From contig OX422207.1 of the NCBI GenBank assembly GCA_949130495.1, forward strand, positions 706,896,456-706,960,455: DNA of 64,000 nt. Reading direction: 5' to 3'. Of this stretch, positions 48,139 through 58,795 are shown in pieces. The first letter of the stretch is position 1; each line of letters opens with the position of its first letter. Source of the stretch: Sambucus nigra. Its lineage: Eukaryota; Streptophyta; Magnoliopsida; Dipsacales; Adoxaceae. The notes beneath the pieces are model-generated. The model was not told where the DNA came from, searched no databases, and worked only from the letters and a program-made list of their open reading frames with translations. Made by a program: the position numbers and the translations under genes.

Positions 48139-49246
48139 TATGTAGCAGTTGATGAAAATTATATATAGTAAAAGGAATGAGAGTTGAAATTGTGGAGCAG
48201 ATTGCACACACACACGTAGATATACTCTGCTTTGTTATGATGTCAAATACAAATTTATATCAATCAACAAAATATTTAGGAAAAAAGAATACAAAAAACA
48301 TAACTGAAAACAGAATAGCAGGAGGAGAAAACTCATCTCAAAGGATTAAAGATTTAATATCATAATATAACCCCCAAAATGAAAACTTTCATCTTCAAAC
48401 TTTAATGTTAAAAAGAGAATTTTTTTTAAAGCCCGTAATTTGAAATCTAAACAACTCCATCAAAAAAACAATCAATTTTAAAACTACATAGAGAGAGCAT
48501 AGTTTCTCCCTGCATGTGAGTCACAGTGAAAAGTGATAAATGCATACATATCTCTCCCATCATTTTATCTTGTAAAACAAATAGCATACCATAAACTCAG
48601 TCTCTTACTTAATCAGGAATTAAAAATATTAAACAAAAGCTAGAAATACAAGTTGTCATATCAATACTATAAACAAAAATAGACGCCTATATATAATGAA
48701 AAAAATTGAAAATCATGGGAATGGGAAGCTAACCATTAGAGTATTCCAAGGCACGGTTGGAAGAAGTTGATTGAACAAATCGGTGGCACCCAATTTATCT
48801 AAAACCCAGTTATCACTATCCAAATCGATAATAAAAAAATACCCCAATTCCATCCATTACCCCTAGATATATATAAGGGGAAAAAGATATCTGAAGCACT
48901 CAAAAGTTTTTTTGGTTCTGTTGGTATGAAAACAAAAGGGAGAGGACTGGATATATATATATATATATAAAGAGGATGCCAAGAAAATTATGTGAAACAG
49001 TAACATCAGCTGTTGTATTTACTGGATGTTATATCATTATCAGCGCATGCTGTAATTTTGTTTAGGAGTGAGTTCTCTTGAGAAAGACACTGAAATTTGG
49101 GAATATACATGGTTCACTTGGGGGAGCTCAAACGTATAGATATAAATGGTTCACTTGGGAATAGGAAAAGGTGAAGAACCGAGATAGCAATTGAGGACAC
49201 TAATGAGCCAATCAATTAAGAGTTTACGCTAATTAAATATTAGACT
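48139..49246. other. AT-rich DNA between the duplicated copies, nothing recognised
   Basis: Short low-complexity runs ((CA)4 near 48205, (TA)n near 48950) and no credible coding frame or structural element. Confidence 0.5.
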
Positions 49247-49724
49247 ATTAATAGTGAAACCAAATCAATTTGAATCGTTCGCACCCTAATTATTAGCATG
49301 TAAAGCTAGGTATTGTTTTGAAGGGTTAAATGAGAATATATACAACTCTTGAATATGAGTAAGATGAATAGGTGTAACTAAAGGCCCGAAGATTAAAATT
49401 GCAACAATGTTGAAAAGTTCCAATTAAACTTTTGCACAAAAGTTGCACATATCCCCCATAATAACTGTCAAATAAATTGCATAGAGACAATGGTGGGACG
49501 TCAAACAATACGGACGCAATCAATACAAATCTGAAACCAATCACCGAATATATCCAATACCGTATGTATTTTTCCTGCGGGTTCAATGAATGCGACACTA
49601 GTCCTCTCCTCTCCACACGCATTTTGGCCCTTTTCCACTCCCAAACACCACTCTCTCCACAATAAAGACATGAGAAGTGGCAGTCTTCACAACAAACATT
49701 TATTATAACCCCAGAAATTCAACC
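49247..49724. repeat. Direct duplication, copy B (3' flank of the F-box gene)
   Basis: About 478 bases matching 45484-45973. It ends about 320 bases beyond the F-box stop codon, so copy B is probably in its original place, and copy A arose with the intervening DNA. Confidence 0.92.
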
Positions 49725-50046
49725 CATGTCCCCATCTCTTTGTTTTACACAAAAACCGCATCCAAAAAAACAAAGTTGCAATAAAAATAACTAATAACCC
49801 TTTTTCCATTTTTACCTCGCAAAACAACACAAATATCACGGAAGCCCAATTTTAACAACAAATTGAAAAAAAAAAGGGCACTAAAAAGATGAATGATAAG
49901 TTTCAATTTACTTACAAACAAGCGTGGCATAATTATATCCTTAGCTAGGATACAGATCCACTAACACAAGAAACTCATGCAATAACAAAATTAAAATAAA
50001 CTAAAAGACAGATTGTGGATAAAGTAAGGCCGGATTTCATCTCATT

Positions 50047-50212
50047 TCATTTGGGTCGTTTGTTGAAACTCATCTTCTCGTAGTAACGAATGGAGAGGAG
50101 AGAGAGTGAAAGGTTAACCTCATCCTTTCCCCACCGAGTTTTGTTGTTTGTGTTGCTTGATTTGGCCACAACCACCGGGAGAGGTGGTGGAAGACACGGC
50201 CAAGCTGCCGCT

Positions 50213-50243
<31 letters not shown>

Positions 50244-50580
50244 AAGGGGGTTTTGAGAGAGGCCAAAGATAGAGAGAGTGTAGTCGTCGAAACCCACCAA
50301 GAGCGAGGACCACCGAACGGAGCTGTATGCTGTCGCACCCGATGTTTGCCCCGTGTTTGGTACAGATCAGTTCCCAGAGACGCTCATCCTGCGCCGTCTT
50401 GTGCCACTGCTTGCTAACGCACGCCGCAGAGCCTAACGTGCGCGCGTCCACATGTTTTAGCACCTCGTACAGCAAATTCTCGTCTAATAACACAGCCACT
50501 TCTTGTTGTTGTTCTTGGGGTAGGATCATTTTCATCCTCTTGTTTCCAAATATGGCCTGATCTTCAATTGATCTCTTCAT
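50047..50580 (-). CDS. SLY1: F-box protein SLEEPY1/GID2 type (gibberellin signalling)
   Basis: An intact, intronless 177-codon gene. The F-box spans about residues 31-76 (LLDENLLYEVLKHVDARTL, CVSKQWHKTAQDERLWELIC). The GGF region follows (LRSVVLALGGFRRLHSLYLW, about 87-106), then the C-terminal LSL region (LSLSLLSIRYYEKMSF, about 157-172). These are the diagnostic parts of SLY1/GID2, the F-box subunit of the nuclear SCF ubiquitin ligase that marks DELLA repressors for destruction once GID1 binds gibberellin. The start ATG gives the MKRS N-terminus common in the family. Unusual: a Ser7-Ala7 run (113-126) and Pro/Val-rich linker between GGF and LSL, encoded by a trinucleotide repeat. No stops or frameshifts. 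Other frames here are shadows. Confidence 0.96.
50203..50244. repeat. Coding trinucleotide repeat in the F-box gene
   Basis: On the plus strand (CTG)n followed by (ATG)n; on the coding strand (TCA)n then (GCA)n, giving Ser7-Ala7 in the linker between the GGF and LSL regions. Such runs change length easily without breaking the frame. Confidence 0.9.
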
Positions 50581-51577
50581 TGCTGGGGTTGGAATAGGGA
50601 GAAGATTGAGGGAAATTTTACAAATTTTTCTCTCTCAATCTGTGTCTATTTGTTAAGGGGGCATCCACCTGCTTTTGACAGGTATCGAAGAGGACAAGAT
50701 GTGAAATGAATGCGCTTCGATTCTTTCCTCAAATGACAGATTTGTCCCTTTGCTTTTACTTTTTCTTTGTATTTTTTTTTGTTTGTATTCGATTCGAGTT
50801 AATAGTTACTACTCACTCGCATCTTACTCTCTATACTTATTTATAAAAAAACTATAAAACTCTTTACACGAACTATATTTTCTCCTCAAATGAATTGTCC
50901 GCGTATCACTATATAAGACTATTATAAATCGAAAGATTAATCTAATATTTAAATATGATTTTTGTGACTTCTTTTAGAGAATTGAAAAGTGTACAAATCA
51001 TTACTGTCCTCCCTAATTAAAAACGAGTATGCATTAGAAAATGGATCCATCTCATCTCATTCATTTAAATCAGCTCTTCATTTCTTTTCACAACTTCCTA
51101 TGTTCATGCTTTCCATCTCTTCTCATCGTATATCATTTCAACTCCTCTAACTTTTGATTTTCCACCTTCTTTTTCATCTATATCTCTTCCTCTTCTCTCT
51201 AGCTATATCCAAGTTTATGTTGGTACAAAAGGGTAGAGTAAGAAAAAAGGAAAACAAATGAAGCTGGTCCAATTGAGGGAACTTAAACAATGAAGTACTA
51301 ATAGCAAAAGTGAAGATGACACAATAGAAATATGAAGAAATTATTGCCTCGGAAGATGAAGTTAATATATAAGTTACCCCCTGCTTTCAGTTATTTTTCC
51401 ATATATTTTCTGCTACTTTACCTTTAACTTTCTGTATTTGATCTATCAACAGGTTTAATTAGGTTTCCAGAGATGGGGTGAGATCTTTTTATGTAATATA
51501 TTCATGTAACTTTGTGCCTTTTTATTATTTTTCGCATATATGAGCCATTTCAGCAAGCTATGATTTGTACAGTAACA
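50581..51577 (-). promoter_or_regulatory. Upstream region of the F-box gene
   Basis: About 1 kb between the F-box start codon and the Tat-like insertion at 51583. The first 60 bases upstream of the ATG are pyrimidine-rich on the coding strand (CTCTCTCAATC-like, CCTCAATCTTCTCCC), typical of plant leaders. I see no clear TATA box. No coding frame elsewhere in it. Confidence 0.45.
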
Positions 51578-51582
51578 CCGGT

Positions 51583-52310
51583 TGATGATACGAGAAATCG
51601 GCCATAAGATGTTCTCATACCAGCAAGTCAAGAGTAAAGTGCGTAATAAACAAGTAAAGCAAGTAAATAGTGAGAAGACACGATATAGAGTGGTTCAGCC
51701 TTTAAAATAGGCATACATCCACTGTGTTGCTCCGTTCTCATTATATGCGTTGCATTGTACAATATAATCGTGCCTAAAGAGGCGTACAAGTATGAGAATA
51801 AAAGAGAGTACATTACAGTATTGAGGATTTCGGTGTGCCGGAGAGGTGGCTGCGATATAGATGTGTGGCCTCCAAGTCGTATGTTGAGGTTGTGTAGAGA
51901 GAATCTGTATTGTAGAATCTATCCCGAGCGTGTGGAATCGATCCCTCCCTCATTTTGAGGTGTAGAGATCTATTTATAAGAAATATGCTCACGTGTTATG
52001 AGCACGTGACGCGTGAAGTTTGGAGTTAGGATGGTAAGGGATGCAGCATGTAAGGCAAACAACCTAAGCGCTGCATATTGGCAAAAGACTAAGGTTCCGT
52101 GCCCTTGACTGTGTGGGTCCGCGACACGTTGATCGTGACCGCACTCCTTGATGAGAGGCTGCCCCCCATATGAGGTAGGGCCGCGGCTTATATGAGGTAG
52201 TGCCACGACATATATGAGGTAGGGCCGCGGCTAATATGAGGTAGGTCCGCGACATGTAATCATGTGATGTAATATACCGTTCGCAGCAGGGTGTTATATT
52301 TGTATTATCA
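51583..52310 (-). repeat. 3' LTR of the nonautonomous Tat-like element
   Basis: Plus-strand ends are TGATGATACGAG and TTTGTATTATCA (so TGATAATAC...CATCA on the sense strand). The minus-strand purine tract ACTTGGGGGCTTAT (about 52311-52324) abuts it. A TATAAATAG lies at 51970-51978 on the minus strand. Confidence 0.93.
52165..52256. repeat. Tandem TATATGAGGTAGGGCCGCGG units in LTR
   Basis: Four to five units of about 22-26 bases, each with TGAGGTAG and a CCGCGG-like core. The other LTR has them at about 59382-59466 with decayed CCGCGG. Confidence 0.85.
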
Positions 52311-52417
52311 ATAAGCCCCCAAGTCATAGTGCCAAGAGAATATGATTGGGGCTACGGCTTAGTTACTTTAAGTGCCGCGGTGTTTTTCAAAGCGACGATT
52401 CATGTTCCGCGCTCTTT

Positions 52418-52426
52418 TATATAAAT
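52418..52426 (+). promoter_or_regulatory. TATA box for the antisense gene
   Basis: TATATAAAT on the plus strand, about 110 bases inside the LTR boundary and about 165 bases before a GT splice donor. A comparable TATAAATA is at 60656-60663 in the sister element. This suggests the antisense gene has its own promoter rather than using the LTR. Confidence 0.5.
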
Positions 52427-53439
52427 TGTTTCTGGCCGTGGACTTCATTACGTTTCCAAAACTTTGAGAGCATATCGAGAGCGAATTTCTGCGTGTCCAA
52501 CTTCATTCGTTTTCCGGTGACCTTTCGAGGCTGTGTATGGCGGTTCCAAGCTGGTGTGAGGCTGAGCATCGCCGACTTCTTTATTTCCAGGTAATTTTTT
52601 CGATCAATCATCCTTTTTAATCAACCTCATAGCTTATATTTCTTCAATAATCAAACACACAAGCTTCTTCATTGCTTGATATGATTTTAGGTTTTCAATT
52701 GAGCTGTCATCACCCTAGAATCAAACAAACGTATGAAGAAATAATTGTAATTATTGTTTGAATCACCCTAGAATCCCATGTTGAATCCCATAGCTAAGGC
52801 CTTTGTTGAAGGGTTCTTACTGTTCATGATGTTCTTGATACAAATTCTTCATATTCTGGGTATTGGATCTTAAAAACGTCTAAACAATAGACACTTAATT
52901 GTTTGAGAGAGAGGCCGCGGTATGATAGGATTTCAATAATCCATTCCCCTGAACTGTTTTGGCATTTATCTGCGTCATACCTTTCCTGAAGGTCGCGATC
53001 TCTTAAATTCTGGGTTTTATCCTCCATGGCACTTTGATGCATATCCCATTATTCTGTCGCGGCAGTGGAGTCTTTTAAGGCTCTGAATCACCACCCTTGT
53101 ATTTTTGAACAGCCTTCAAACCTTCATGAACCAAATACATATCCATGTTAAATAACTAAATTTGCTACTAGAATCTCTAAATCAATTTGAGCCTTTATCC
53201 GTGGCAGTATATGTTCCCCTACTGATATAGGAGGTGGTTGCGGCCAGTAGGGCCAGAGGACGATCCCTTAGGTTCAAGTAGTAGAGTTGGCCCATTAATA
53301 ACTATGTTAGGGAAATAAATTCCAACAAATATTCACTATTTATATGTAATCTTCCCGTGGCTTCTTCAAGTCTTTTCCAAACCATACTGGCTGCGGCGCC
53401 TAACTGCGAACTCTGCTTTTCAGGTACTGCTGCAGCCAT
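52427..53439 (+). other. Predicted 5' leader exon and intron of the antisense gene
   Basis: A likely leader exon ends at CTTTATTTCCAG 52590 before GTAATTTTTT. The acceptor is CTGCTTTTCAG ending at 53423, 17 bases before the ATG at 53440. That gives an 833-base leader intron, longer than the 76-83-base coding introns. This rests on splice-site form only. Confidence 0.4.
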
Positions 53440-55938
53440 ATGAGCTTTGACCCAGACGAGTTTCTGAGAGGCTTTTGGGCAAAGCACTTTGGAACCTCTC
53501 CTCCTGAACTCACTCTCGTGCCCCCTCTAAGATCAATAGGGCCTTGCAAACTAAAGGATTGCCCAAACTGCGTGATACTAAACTCAGACTCCATGGAATC
53601 TGCGTCTAGGAAGGATTTTCAATCCGCGCCGATGGAAGAAGAAGCCAACTCAAGTAATCATCCATTGGGTGCAGGAGATGATGCCGCGAAAGTTAGAGAT
53701 AACCCAGCTGGTATATCCGGGATGGCTGAGTGACCCTTAGCTGCACTTGATATCCGCAGTGCCATAACCCAAGATTGGGTTGAGCAGGTGGCTGAGGCCT
53801 TCGAATTTCCAGAAAATTTGATGTGTTAGGCACCTGCCGCGAACCAAAGACCTTGCACGATCCTGGCCGATGGAGTTTGCTTCCCACTCCATGCCTTTAT
53901 TTATGGGCTGCGGCTTCCTGTTCCTGTTCCCATCCGCCGCCTTTTTCAGACAATGAAATTGGCTCCAGCCCAGTTAGATCCCAATGATTGGAGAGCCATT
54001 CTTGCTGCGATTGTCCTTTGGGAGAATCTATTCAAGAGGGACGTAACTCCCGCGGAGTTCTTTCACTTCTACCGTCCAAAGGAGAACTCAATGAAGTTCG
54101 CTGGTTACTACTACTTCTCTGTCCGCGACAAGGACGAGACCCTTTACACTGGGAGGCCGATCAGTGTGAAGAACTGGAAGGGGAAATATTTTTATATCTC
54201 CGACGAAGGCTGGGAGATTCACCCCGGGGAGAATGAGAGGGAAAGGTCATATAGAATGCCGCGGCAATGGGGGTCTCCGTCCAAATTAGGTATTAAGACT
54301 ATAGTCGCGTCCTTTCTTCATATTTTGTATGTTAACTTCCACTAACCTTTAAGTTGTCTTTTTTGCAGTTCTTGACAGTTTGCATTTGAACAAGCGGCAG
54401 GAGAAGAGAGTTGTTGAGGCCGCGGCAGTTCCTACTGAACATAAAAAGTTCGGCACACTTGTTACATCAGCGACCATATTCGAAGCAGGATTTTTTCCCA
54501 ACAAATCCATTCCTCAAGTTATGGGCGCTGAAGGTAATGCACTGCGTCATGATTTTTATTCCGCGGTCACTTATGCTCTTAAATTCCGTTTCCAATATTT
54601 GTTGTTGCTTTTTCAGGTGAGGAAGTTGACAGGGAATTCCTGGCCGCGCAACTGGCGGAAATGGATGAGGACGCAGTCGTCCTAAATAATACTGCGCGGA
54701 GCAGAAAGAGAAAAAGGTCCAAAGACAAGGCACCTGCCGCGGCTCCGTCAAACGATTTGGAAACACCGCTCGCGAACTCGACTCCTGCCGCGGAGAAAAC
54801 TGGTGTTGCCGCCCATCCAACATCTGAATTTGATGACGACATTGGGGCCAACCTGGACGCGACAGGTTTGATGATCGACGATGTCCCTCTAGATACAACT
54901 TCTCCGCCGCCGCCACCTGTTGTTGTAGTAAATGCAAATCTGGCACCTCCCCAGTTCCGCGGCGGAGTTGGTCCCGACGGTAGACCGCGGCCCCAATTGA
55001 GACAGTTGACCCAGAGTCTTCATGGGACACTACCGCAAAGGCTGCGCGAAGAATGAAAAGAATTCTTAATGTCGCGTACTTGGACAGGTTGGTGGAGGCA
55101 GACCACGACGACTTGGAGGACTGTGGTCTCCATAGCCTTCTGAGGGTAAGTGATATCATTCTTTAATTTTGCTACCAACTTTTTGCATCCCATACTTTGC
55201 TTCTAGCTTGTTTTATTTCAGGCCGTCGATGTCATGGTGTCCCAGAAGAGGAAGTATGAGGCCCTTTATAAATTGAAAGAGGCCGAGAATAGGGTTCACC
55301 CCGCGAACCTTGAGACTGCTCGGACAACATCATTTGAGGCCGGGAAACAGTCTTTTGCCGCGGCCTTTCAGGCGGCCCAAATAAACTTAGAAGCAGCAAA
55401 TAAGGCCAGGGAGGAGGCGAAAGAGAATTTCAAACAGGTCGCGGACTCCCTTAAAACCTCCCAGGCCCAGACTTCTGAAGCTGCCCGTGTCGCGGAGATT
55501 TCAAGCAGCAAGCTTGCTCTTCTTCGGGAGAAGTACGAAGAGCTGGAGGCAAAATCTGCTCAAGAATCCATAGACCATGCCACGGTAATAAAGAGGATGG
55601 AAGCAGAACATGGCGATTCTCTCCAGCTGGCCATAGACCACGCCGTAGAGTCATTCAAAGGCTCCAAGGACTTCTTCCTTATCAACAACAGGGCTTACCT
55701 CCGCGGCTACTAGGAGCTTCGACAGAGATTCATAAAAAACTTCCCTGAGACCAAGGATTCGGTCCTTGCTTGGAAACTCAGTGATGCAAAGCATCAAGAA
55801 TGCATTGTTAAGCTTAAGGACGTGACCGAAGAAAAAGCGAGGCTGAGGGAAGAAGCAGAAGTAGCAGCCGCGAATGGAGAAACTGAGACAGTCGCGGATG
55901 GCGAGGAGTGTGATGAGCATGATGACGCAGCTTTTTGA
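53440..55938 (+). pseudogene. Antisense gene: plant mobile-domain-like protein with coiled coil, three coding introns
   Basis: Exons are 53440-54289, 54369-54533, 54617-55145 and 55222-55938. Introns of 79, 83 and 76 bases all have GT...TTGCAG/TTCAG ends, and joining across each keeps phase. The N-terminal domain (about 53780-54280; HAFIYGLRLPVPVPI, LDPNDWRAI, AEFFHFYRPKE, GKYFYISDEGWE) resembles the Pfam 'putative gypsy type transposon' family. Then come a Lys-rich segment (SRKRKRSKDK, possible nuclear signal), a Pro/Val stretch and an Ala/Glu/Lys coiled coil (about 55240-55640). Three in-frame stops (53731, 53827, 55711) and one frameshift near 54970 mean this copy is damaged. Function unknown. 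Confidence 0.75.
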
Positions 55939-56618
55939 ACTTGTATTCGTAGTTTCTGAACTGATCATTAATACAGGGATGCGTCCCTTCTGATACTTTA
56001 CTTTTATTGTGGCTGCGGCCTATATGCTTGTAATCTTTAACTGATGATATCAAGATTGCGGCCATATTTTATTAATTATATTGGCTTCATTCTCTTGCGC
56101 CTTCTTTTTTCCTCGTTTCAATGCTTAACTGAATAATCTATGTATGCCTCTTATGGCTTGAATACAATTGCCTTGTTAATGAGTTAGTAGAAATACTTCC
56201 GCGGCATTATAACATCACATGCAATAACCGCTCTAATTGAACTGCCCTGGCTCCCTCGAATAATTCTAACGAACCTTCATAATTAATTGTTAAAGGCTGC
56301 GACATCACACAAGTCATGGCCGCGGCATGTTAGTGTTTGGAATCTGCCCCTTACCCATGCGCCAAAGCGGGGAAGTGCTCTTAAATAAGGTAGCGGACTC
56401 TTGAATAAGGCCGCGAAAAATTCAATTGTTTCAGACCCATGACCATAATGGGACATAGAGTAGGCTGTCTTTTCCCATGGCTACCCCTTTAGTCGCTTTA
56501 ACTATCTGAAGCTTTTTGAAGGTTGCTTTTAACGTTTGCAACTGAATTAACAGGACTATTGTAGATTTTTGGCCTCTTCATCCGAACATGAGGCTTTGTG
56601 CATATACATGATATTCTC
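55939..56618. other. Spacer after the antisense gene
   Basis: 3' flank of the antisense gene; no coding frame. TTTTATTGTGG and TATTTTATTAATTATATTGG follow the stop within 160 bases and may hold its processing signals. CCGCGG words continue (56201, 56322). Confidence 0.5.
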
Positions 56619-56862
56619 AAGTCTCCTCAGGCTGGGTTATGTTATTAAGCCACCCACAGCTAATATATAGGATAATATCAAGCCTCCTCAGGCTGGGTTA
56701 TGTTATTAAGCCACCCACAACTAATATATAGGGTACTATCAAGCCTCCTCAGGCTGGGTTATGTTATTAAGCCACCCACAGCTAATATATAGGCTACTAT
56801 CAAGCCTCCTCAGGCTGGGTTACGTTATTGAACCACCCACAGCTGCTGATATATATAAAGCC
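56619..56862. repeat. 61-bp tandem repeat, four units
   Basis: Units begin CCTCCTCAGGCTGGGTTATG and continue TTATTAAGCCACCCACAGCT, AATATATAGG. A second, looser repeat follows at about 56880-57060, with GGCATTGTAAGCC and GGCTAATGACG recurring three to four times. It occupies the same place relative to the antisense ORF as the array at 34049 in the other Tat-like element. Confidence 0.9.
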
Positions 56863-57062
56863 ATCCCTGGCTGGATATTATAAGCCTCCCAGCTTGATGA
56901 CGCATCCCGAAACATAAGGACGGGCATTGTAAGATCTCGTGGCTAATGACGCTTCCAAAAGCTAAGAACGGGCATTATACGCCCCCATGGCTAATGACAA
57001 CATTTCGAGAGCAGAAAATTGGCATTGTAAGCCCCTGTGCCTAATAAAAGCTCCTTGAATCC

Positions 57063-57480
57063 TCAGATGCTTTCGTGAATATGATCATCATATGATAAGA
57101 TATAGTTGCACATCGTGAGGGGATCTTGTGAGATAATTAAGATCGCAATCCCTCCATAGGTGCATCCCGAAATAATAATAACTTGTGAGATAATCTCCTG
57201 AGATAATTTGTTATTCCTCTATTGGAATGTGTTTAAGACAAAACGTCTTTTTGTGAGATGACAAATTATGAAAACAAGAGAGAAATCAGATATGGCAAAA
57301 TTTGTTAATTCATATATTTATATATATATATGCTCCAGCTAATGACTTTGTAAGGATAATATAAAGTTTAGTTTGAAACAATGTAAGCAGAAGTTGTCTC
57401 TGTAAAGTAGGGACAGATGGAATATAAGAGATAAGCATGGAAAATGAGCATGTGGCATGCGAGATGAGGCTGCATCCCCT
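57063..57480. other. Spacer between tandem repeats and gag remnant
   Basis: A stretch with TTGTGAGATAAT repeated several times (57128, 57182, 57196). This is where pol would lie in a complete element; nothing of pol is visible. Confidence 0.5.
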
Positions 57481-58019
57481 AACCATCTTTGAGGAACCTC
57501 CTTAGCATCCCTTGCCCAATTATCCTTTCAATTTCGTCTTTCAGAGCAAAGCATTACTCAGTGTCATGGCCATGGTCTTGATGGAATTTGCACCAAGTAG
57601 CTTTGTTCCTCTTGTGGGGTGGAGCTCTCAGGTTTTCTGGCCATCTCAGCAGCTTGTCCTCTTTGATGAACTCAAAGATATCTTCAATCGGGAAGGTCAA
57701 CGGAGTGTAGGCCCCTGATTTCTTCTCTGCCTTCTCCACTCTCCTTTTTTGGCTCCTACTGACTGCCTCTGTGGCCAGATCCTCTTGTACTGCCGCGGCA
57801 GCAAAGAATGTTTATGTTATTTTCATGGGTGCCGCACCCACATCAGGAGAGGTCGCAGCCTCTAGCATTAGGACCCTCTGAGTTAGGTAATTGACCTGTG
57901 TCTGGAGTGAGGCATGACTGTCGTAGAGGTGGTTAAGGTGATTGTACAGCTGTACAATCTCATCTTTGATTTATGTGCTCTGGATGGACTCTCCCTCCGT
58001 TTTTCTGCTTTTGTTAGTC
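57481..58019 (-). pseudogene. Tat-like gag remnant, central capsid deleted
   Basis: Read on the minus strand from about 58019: a coiled-coil-like N-terminal segment (DEIVQLYNHLNHLYDSHASL, QVNYLTQRV), an Ala-rich stretch, then directly the C-terminal part (YTPLTFPIEDIFEFIKED, LLRWPENLRAPPHKRN, WCKFHQDHGHDTE, ALKDEIERIIGQG). The last motif is the same His/Cys knuckle as in the gag at 28042. The capsid region between them is missing. In-frame stops occur in the N-terminal part and just after HDTE. Confidence 0.72.
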
Positions 58020-58774
58020 TTTACACAGTATGTGTAATCTGGGAAAAAACTAACAAAAGTGAGTAATCACAGAAACACCAAGTAGGAAATGGGGATGCAG
58101 CGTTTTACTGCTGTGCTGTTGAAGGGTTCCGCGGCCAGTATATAACACCAAAGTGAACTGCCGCGGCCTTTGTATGACATTCACCAAGGTTGAGCTGGAG
58201 ACCACCCAAGTCCATTCCTTGATGTTTTGAAGGTTCTGTAAGTACTGCCCTAGCCCAGGCCGAGGCATGACAGTATTTAAACTACCTCCCGCATTCCTTG
58301 CTAGGCAGGGGGAGGGGAGCAACCCCAAAATCGAAACCCAGGAACCGAGTTTTTCTCCCGAAACACGGGGAGAGCATGCCTACTAGGGTCTATCCATGAG
58401 AGAATAACCTCTCTATGCGCATAATGGCACAATTCTAATGATAAAACCCCAGATCATAGGCAAAGAATCACAAAAAAGGGTGTAAACATAATTCTTCCCT
58501 AATCATCCATCTTTTCAGGACTGACGTCCATCATGCTTTCCAGCATTATCTAGATGAAATGATATCGCAGGGGTATGTACAGTAAATCTAAAGTCATCAA
58601 ATGAAGACCCAAGAGCAGATCCGGATATAAGAAATACCCATTTAAGGGTGCAAATATAGAACGGAGCTCAATAACTAGAATCGACCCGTGAGAAGATGAT
58701 CCACAGGATCCTCAGGGATCGAATAAGGTGTTTGAGAACTCAAATATATAGAGAAGCAAGATTGAAATATCTCG
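58020..58774. other. Leader between PBS and gag remnant
   Basis: No credible coding frame. Minus-strand frames here carry none of the gag motifs. CCGCGG at 58128 and 58161. Confidence 0.5.
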
Positions 58775-58792
58775 TTCCCACAGACGGCGCCA
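58775..58792 (-). other. Primer binding site of the nonautonomous Tat-like element
   Basis: On the minus strand TGGCGCCGTCTGTGGGAA, three bases after the 5' LTR. It fixes the sense strand as minus and the genes at 53440-55938 as antisense. Confidence 0.85.
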
Positions 58793-58795
58793 AAT

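Noticed and set aside
50090..50560. Other frames overlapping the F-box gene
   Set aside because: They are shadows of the SLY1/GID2 coding sequence, inflated by the trinucleotide repeat.
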